A DNA stretch of 24,237 nucleotides, taken from assembly GCA_030265145.1 (NCBI GenBank), contig JARBES010000118.1:19545831-19570067 (forward strand), written 5' to 3'. The notes beneath the pieces are model-generated. The model searched no databases. It saw only the letters and a program-made list of their open reading frames with translations, and was not told the DNA's origin. Position numbers and translations under genes: made by a program. This document shows, in pieces, positions 18,663-24,237 of the stretch (position 1 is its first letter; every line of letters begins with the position of its first letter). This stretch comes from Strongylocentrotus pallidus (taxonomy: Eukaryota > Echinodermata > Echinoidea > Camarodonta > Strongylocentrotidae).

Positions 18663-20269
18663 AAGCAATTATCTTTAACGTGGTTTCCCAATAACGAAGA
18701 TAAATCATCGTTTGCCAATCTGGTATGATTCAATTCAGCTCACTGTAAATTTAAGTAATATCCTGTCTTGTTATTTCCCTTCATTATCATAGATAAAAAC
18801 CAGCTGTTTATGCCCATTTGTTTGAAGGAAAAAAATCCCCAGTTCTACGAAAAGCGGACGATGGAGATCTCTTACCATATACGCTTTTAGCCCTTTTACC
18901 TGTCTGTAAAAGACAAAACGACGGGAAATGCGAGCAAGGCGAAAAATCAATTCATCATGATCCATCTGCGCCTTTGAAATGTTAACTGAGTCGTCTGTAT
19001 CAGCCGGCGAGGGAAATTGGCAACACTTATCACCACAGTATCTAATGACATTTTGTTTTTATCTCCAAACGACATAATGCCTCGAGGCAATTCTCCCGAC
19101 CTTTCCCCGGATCGCCACATATTCATGTGTACAGTGGAATTCGTCGAAGCTCTAACTAGATGTATTTATTCTTCTCATGTCCCTCGTTGAGCACCAAAAC
19201 GAATTCTCTCGGTGGGATGGGGAAGAAGCGCTCCCTACCCGAATTGCTCCTAAAACTGCTAGACATGAACTTTCACTCCTTTAAAAAAAATAAAGGTGGA
19301 AACTGCGTTTGTGAAAAAAGTTCTCCTTTCCAAGAATCTTCATTGAATTGTATACGAAATATTATTTACCTCCATCTTCGCTATCTGTCCGTAATGACCT
19401 GGTGCCGCCCAGGGCGTGGCAAATATATCGTCGGTAGGTGAATAAGATATTCGAGAACGAAGGATTACAAGCGCTTATACGTACCCACACCCTCTCAATC
19501 TCGCACTTTGTTTCTACCTCTCTTCCTCCCTCTCCCCGTTCCACATCATTCTCCTCTTTGTGGGCACTCCCTCTCTGTCTCTATCCCCACCAACCCTCTC
19601 TGACTCTCCCTTTCTTAAAAACCGATAACTGATGATGCACCTTTATTGCCCATGGGCTTCACCCCATTAAGTGTTCCTATACATAAACGTATATGTAGAT
19701 TCATGAAAAACAATTAAATCGTTCAAAACATATTAGTTCCTGTTTAGACACCCCCCCCCCCCACGCACACCCAATATGAAGCATACCCACGCCACGCTGC
19801 AAATAGACACTGTCGAAAGGCGCTCTATTTCTTGATATTTACTTCCATTTCTATTTGTCAAGTCTGAACAGCGTGAGCATCAACATCATCATGCGTGGCT
19901 TCACGTGCAAGATAAAGCCAGAGGCGAATTGAAAGGGAAGAGGATATGAAAAGAGAAATTTTATCGAGGATCTGATGAATACCCCATGCCCAAACATATT
20001 TACTTGGTTTGGTCGTGACGTCTGGAACCAAAAATTAATGTATTCACAAATTTTGAAATATTAGATCATGAAGATGACTTAGCGTGAGTAATAATAATAA
20101 TTGGCAGAAACCAAATGGCCGTGGTGTAGACACTGGGTGGTAGATCTGATCTATTTTTTCAAAATTATTAAAAAAAACATCTTTCTAAACTCTTCTTGGA
20201 AATTTCCATCCATTTTAATTTTGTGTTATCTCATTAAACGAAGTTGAGTGAATGTCTCACCTCTCTGCT
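18663..20269. other. intergenic sequence with weak open frames
   Basis: It holds a 64-codon minus-strand frame (18771-18965) and a 93-codon plus-strand frame (19160-19441), neither with recognisable domains. There is a CT-rich tract at about 19500-19610 and a C12 run at 19751-19762. No RNA gene or transposon was recognised. Confidence 0.45.
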
Positions 20270-20400
20270 CTTAAAACTCCGTGCTCTTACCAAGGCGTTA
20301 GGAATAAGACTCCATGCCCTGAAGAGGCTGTTCGCAAGTGTATGTGACCCCAGATCTGACATACCAGCAGCGGCCTGCAAACAGGAAGCTCAATGATGAG
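20234..20400 (-). other. GC-richer exon-like island, unassigned
   Basis: On the minus strand a 42-codon ATG frame (20362 to 20234, starting MSDLGSHTLANSLFRAWSL) follows two acceptor-like sites (CTTTGTTTCAG and CTTCCTGTTTGCAG). It overlaps donor-like GTATGT, GTAAGA and GTGAGA. The plus strand is also open here (RLHALKRLFASVCDPRSDIP). The island stands out from AT-rich surroundings. It may be an exon remnant or a dispersed repeat. I do not recognise either peptide. Confidence 0.2.
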
Positions 20401-20458
20401 CTGAAACAAAGGAAGCACTCTGGTGTTGAGTACGTCCATGATACAACCATGGTAGGCT

Positions 20459-20479
20459 CCATGGTTAAACCAAGGAGTT
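20459..20479. repeat. recurrent hairpin motif, copy 1
   Basis: CTCCATGGT-TAA-ACCAAGGAG is a near-palindrome. Close relatives occur at 21295-21315 and 21332-21345, so the motif recurs within 0.9 kb. It may mark the ends of an unrecognised element. Confidence 0.45.
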
Positions 20480-20502
20480 AGTCAATTTGAAGAGTTTTTC
20501 GA

Positions 20503-20717
20503 ATTGACCGGTTTACTAACATATTCAAATGTATGGATGTTTCTTCCTGCGGACCTATTGACGATTTATTATTAACCTGTTATTAATGAATGAACTACAA
20601 TACTTGGAATCCAATCTGCATACATTGCTTGTTGCAGTGTCGGGAAAGCCTCGGGCAAGCTTTCACGTTGTTTAAAACGTACGCATAAAATTTGAATATG
20701 TTAGTAAACCGGTCAAT
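20503..20717. mobile_element. MITE with perfect 27-bp terminal inverted repeats
   Basis: Positions 20503-20529 (starting ATTGACCGGTTTACTAAC) are exactly mirrored at 20691-20717. The element is 215 bp with no coding capacity. The perfect ends suggest a young insertion. The flanks show no obvious duplication beyond a few bases, so the superfamily is undetermined. Confidence 0.65.
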
Positions 20718-21294
20718 AAGCATGCAAGCGAAAATATAAACCACGAGGCTGCACCTACACATTTTGATACATTGAACAGAAAACTGCTATTGTGCTTTAA
20801 CTTCATGTCAGTTTTCAGGGTCAAAGTTTACCTCCTGTATACGATATTAAATATCAGTAAACATGTTTGGCATACGTACAATCAAATGTCATTCACTCAA
20901 CATATACATTAATTGTCTTTACGTCCTAAAATGTGTGGAATGGCGGATTTTGTTCTAGATTTATGAATATTTGTGAAATGGGAAGAGCAGAAACGTTTTT
21001 GCTATTATATTTGGTACTCTGTTTAACAGATGGTTTATACAAACGCGATAATAGGTCGATTGGATATATTGAAATTCCTATATATCTGTATGTATATATA
21101 CAATCGAGATTAAAAAATATGTTTCACATTTCCCGAAATTCCAGTTTCATAATTATATCACCCCAACAAACCGCTTTCAGCTGTTGTGCTCATGAAATCT
21201 GAAATCTTTACTCATCTATTCACTTTTCTGATTATGAAAGTTCCGGTCGGTCAATTCATAAACTTGAGAGTCTGATGAAATAGGTGTGGAAAAC
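20718..21294. other. unassigned AT-rich sequence
   Basis: The 89-codon frame at 20933-21202 begins MWNGGFCSRFMNICEMG and includes a hydrophobic stretch (ETFLLLYLVLCLTDGLY). I see no cleavage-type or domain signature strong enough to call a gene, and AT-rich DNA readily yields such stretches. No RNA or repeat was recognised. Confidence 0.35.
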
Positions 21295-21345
21295 TCCTTG
21301 GTAAAACCAAGGAGCTAGACATTATGCTACCTCCTTGGTAAAACC
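21295..21345. repeat. recurrent hairpin motif, copies 2 and 3
   Basis: CTCCTTGGT-AAA-ACCAAGGAG forms a 9-bp-arm palindrome at 21295-21315, and CTCCTTGGTAAAACCA repeats at 21332-21347 with its right arm cut short. Both match the motif at 20459. Confidence 0.55.
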
Positions 21346-21436
21346 AGATGTGGGAAAATAGAAGAGTTCCGGGAAACTGGGAAAGGACCAATGGTTTGAT
21401 CACGGACAAACACATCTGAATTACTGAAATAGAAAG

Positions 21437-21535
21437 AGAGATGTGAGAGGGAGAGAGAGAGAGAGAGGGGGAGAGAGAGAGAGAGAGAGAGAGAAAATAG
21501 ACAGAGTGAGAGAAAGAGAAAGAGAGAGAGAGAAG
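21437..21535. repeat. GA microsatellite
   Basis: An interrupted GA/AG repeat of about 100 bp. The serine/leucine-rich open frames on the minus strand (21327-21630) are translations of this tract and not genes. Confidence 0.9.
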
Positions 21536-21540
21536 AGAAC

Positions 21541-22154
21541 ATTATACAGACATGAATGTAGGTGTGTACAGTTCAAGGACTTGTCTCTTTGAGCAAGGAA
21601 GTAGAATATTATTGGGAATATAATTCTCAATGGTAGAACTTCAAAAATATAAACGGTAGAGTGTCAAGAAATCTGTTTATGACTTTTTTTATTTTTATAT
21701 TCATCCATTTCGTTTTCAAAATCACTTCCGACTTTCAAAAGAAAAAAAATCTGCACTTCTTTCTAGACGTTGCTACAGGATAATATTCAAATTACTGCCT
21801 GATTTGTAGAACATAATTATTACAATAATTGATTTAACCTACTAAAATTATCAAATGTGATCGGCTGTGAGAGAATCCGTTATAACATTGTAGCAACAGG
21901 CACCAAGACTGATAGGCCAAGGATTTAATGCTTCTAAAATTACAGCAGATAATAGAAATGACCTATTAATAATATTAGTTGCAATCTTTAAAACAAAAAG
22001 TGGTGGTTTTTACAAGAGCCATGTTCAGGATGAAAGAAGAAATACGAGATGGATTTTAGGCGCTATAAAGGAGGATGCGTCTCGAGTAGGGGAGGAAAGA
22101 ATGATAGAGGTGTTTACATCATACTCGCATTCTGCTCTCGTCCCGTCTTCCATA
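21541..22154. other. unassigned AT-rich sequence
   Basis: No gene, RNA or repeat was recognised. Confidence 0.5.
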
Positions 22155-22160
22155 ATTATT

Positions 22161-22274
22161 AGGGACTTTTAGATTTGCCGAACGACAACGTGGATTGCTA
22201 CGATCGACGTCCCTTTAATGCACTACCTTGAATGGACGTCACACGTATCAGTCCACGCAAATCTAAAAGTCCCT
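22161..22274. mobile_element. 114-bp MITE with 18-bp terminal inverted repeats and a 6-bp duplication
   Basis: AGGGACTTTTAGATTTGC at 22161-22178 is exactly mirrored at 22257-22274. The flanks carry ATTATT directly adjacent on both sides (22155-22160 and 22275-22280), consistent with a target duplication. The interior keeps partial symmetry (ACGTGGA-like and GACGTCC on both halves). It has no coding capacity. Confidence 0.7.
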
Positions 22275-22280
22275 ATTATT

Positions 22281-22890
22281 AAGGTGTGAACAAACGGATC
22301 GAAACCCATGGCAACATTTATGAAATTTAAAAATTATTAAGTCGTGTTTTGTCAGGGCATTGACAAAAGAGAAGAGGTAATATGCAAATGTATCGAAATT
22401 CTTAAAGTCCTGCATCTATTATAACAAATTATATGAAGCGCCATTTGGTAACGTAGAAACGTCAGGGGCTGGTGGTCTTTGTTGCGCCAAGTGAGAATGA
22501 CATGACAATACAACAAGTGAATGCAAAATTAACAATGGAAATTTCGTGCTAACTTACTGGGGCATGCGCTATAGAGTGACCTCGCATGAAGAACAGTATG
22601 GAAAATTTAAAAACCAATTGCCTTTGATACTATTGATTAGCGTAGGTAATACCGCAATCGAAACTTTGCCTCTTTTTTGTGAAAAGTCATTATGAACGTT
22701 TGCATGTCTTTAGAAGAATGCTCGTCATCTCCCCCTCCCTCCCCCGTCTCGACATCTCACCCCTCTCGAAACCCCCTGCCGCCTAGAGGATTCTCCGGAT
22801 GGTTTGACGGATATTCGCCAATGAGTGTTCGGTTCCGTGTTGTTGTTCCTGCTATTGCATTAATCTACATCAAAATTGTGCAAGCACTTA
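22281..22890. other. unassigned sequence with a low-complexity open frame
   Basis: The longest gap-free open frame of the window starts at 22692 (142 codons, MNVCMSLEECSSSPPPSP), but its second half is the CT and CA microsatellite and its first half is pyrimidine-rich. No domain is seen. I regard it as chance. Confidence 0.5.
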
Positions 22891-22900
22891 TCAAGTATTA

Positions 22901-22996
22901 TTTCTCTCTCTCTCTCACTCTGTCTGTCTGTTTCTCTCCCTCTCTCTCTCTCTCTCTCTCCCTCTCCCTCTCACACACACACACACACACACACTT
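22901..22996. repeat. CT then CA microsatellite
   Basis: An interrupted CT repeat changes into a CA repeat at about 22972. It is a compound dinucleotide microsatellite. Confidence 0.9.
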
Positions 22997-24237
22997 TCTA
23001 ATCATCACTTTCTCTGGCATTCATTCTCTCCCTCATCATTTCTCCGGTTATATACCATACTCATTTTCCCCAATAGACTGCAGTGCTATAAAAACCGTTA
23101 GGAAATTAAAAATGAAATAATAATCAGACAGGCGATCGGCTTGTAAAAGCCATGGGATTCCTAACAGACTTAATTATGATTGCAGCATGACCTAAATCCA
23201 GGATTTTGTTTCAGAACCTGATGCAATGTTACTTAAAGCAACCATACTGCCCTGCTGCGTTTATTGGGACAATTACTTCATCCCCCCCCCCCCAATTTTG
23301 TGAAAGAAAATATCTTCAAGTCGCTGAAATTCACAATACGTTTTTATTCCAACCATTCCACAGCGACATTATCTGTATATATCTCCCCCCCCCCCTCCCA
23401 TCACCGTAATGAACATCACCAAGTTCGACATACATGTTTAATCTTATCACCACTCTCATCGGTCGATGCCCCCAAATATATAATTCATGTCTCGAAATGA
23501 CGCTTTCCTCAAGATTCTAACTTTAACAAAAAGTACCTTATATACCTGTCTTGCTGTGAAAAAACCCTCTTTTCCTTCACACATTAAAATTATGTGTGAT
23601 CGATTTGTTGACATAAGCAATGTTTGCTCGTTATAAGATTATTTGAAAGAGCTCGGAGCATGTTTACATGTGAAACACAGTTTACACTAGGAACGGTGTC
23701 TGAATAGCATGTAGCCCTACAAGAATTGGAAACTGGTTTATCTATTACACTTTGTATTTTTTGTTTACACACCATCATATGATCTTGACAAACCTGTGAT
23801 ACTGTGAGTAGACAGGCCTATGTAAATATACAGAGAAGTGTATTCGCCTGTCCCAAAGGCAATTATTACAACAGGACGTTTATCACTTTTTAAATCCCTT
23901 TGTGGATTTTTTTTTTTTTTAATTACATGTTTATAAAACTGTTTTGGCATAGCCATCAATTGGTAATTTATATTTCATATAATTGTTATTAGTGTACAAC
24001 ATAAAGATGGCGATGGAAAAACAATGAATTAATTAGAACGGCATATTGTAGGTAACGATATATCCTGATTTTAGTTTGTTATCGATGTGGTAGGTTTTCA
24101 AATTAGATTAAGATCGACCAATTAAATTACAATTATCATACGTTCATGATGATTTGATGATGATTTGAATCATTTAATTACTAATATATAATAATTGAAA
24201 TGTTATCATTCCGAGTGTATATTCGGATCAGTAGCAG
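22997..24237. other. unassigned AT-rich right end
   Basis: It contains C-runs at 23282-23293 and 23385-23395 and a T14 run at 23907-23920. An acceptor-like ATTTTGTTTCAG at 23214 precedes an open frame to 23409, but its proline runs come from the C-runs. At 24145-24175 GATGATTTGA is repeated beside TTTAATTA. No gene is supported. Confidence 0.45.

Noticed and set aside
21327-21630. Serine/leucine-repeat frames on the minus strand
   Set aside because: Direct translation of the GA microsatellite.
22692-23120. 142-codon open frame, longest gap-free in the window
   Set aside because: Its second half translates the CT/CA microsatellite and its first half is pyrimidine-rich. There is no domain, and it lacks conserved-looking composition.
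23206-23409. Acceptor plus 67-codon frame
   Set aside because: The proline runs come from two poly-C tracts. No domain and no partner exon.

Overview
This is a gene-poor, AT-rich, repeat-laden stretch of animal nuclear DNA with one scaffold gap (N run at 13312-13470). It looks like a marine deuterostome, most likely a sea urchin. The reasons are recurring GTAGGCCTAC palindromes (near 3412 and 13217), non-autonomous elements bounded by TTAA and starting like TTAAAGGGGAAGTCC (4297, 17980), long CT/GA and CA microsatellites, and poly-C runs. The species call is inference. It rests on general familiarity, not on a search.

The one gene I can name is on the minus strand: a Polycomb-group CBX (Pc) homologue. 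Its first coding exon is at 11566-11622 (MEADQIFTADGIKKRRIRG, then a GTGAGT donor). Its second is a 44-nt exon at 8852-8895 (GKVQYLVKWRGCSSK, with a pyrimidine-rich acceptor and a GTAAGT donor). Together they give the N-terminal half of the chromodomain, in frame. I found no exon coding for the following conserved WEPEEN-type segment in 1-8851, so the gene runs off the left edge with a second intron of more than 8.8 kb. Upstream (to the right) lies a plausible promoter: TATATAA at about 12370-12376, preceded by two perfect cAMP-response elements, TGACGTCA, at 12401 and 12439. Intron 1 (8896-11565) holds a cluster of TGACG half sites at 9495-9825, including another perfect CRE fused to an E-box.

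Most of the rest is mobile-element debris. Intron 2 (1-8851) holds a hairpin element with a hammerhead-ribozyme-like core in each arm (1649-1912), a TTAA-bounded element (2358-2866), an adjacent older repeat (2868-3210) and a perfect 34-bp palindrome between 7-8 bp target duplications (8017-8050). It also holds a few unassigned exon-like pieces, the best being 6804-6909 on the plus strand. The right half (12450-24237) has a decayed LINE 3' end on the minus strand (14045-14600), a second copy of the 2868 repeat with a younger TTAA element nested in it (about 17664-18238), a hAT-like fragment (18442-18662), two short elements with perfect terminal inverted repeats (20503-20717, 22161-22274) and several microsatellites. 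I could support no further protein-coding gene there. Nearly all longer open frames are chance or microsatellite-driven.
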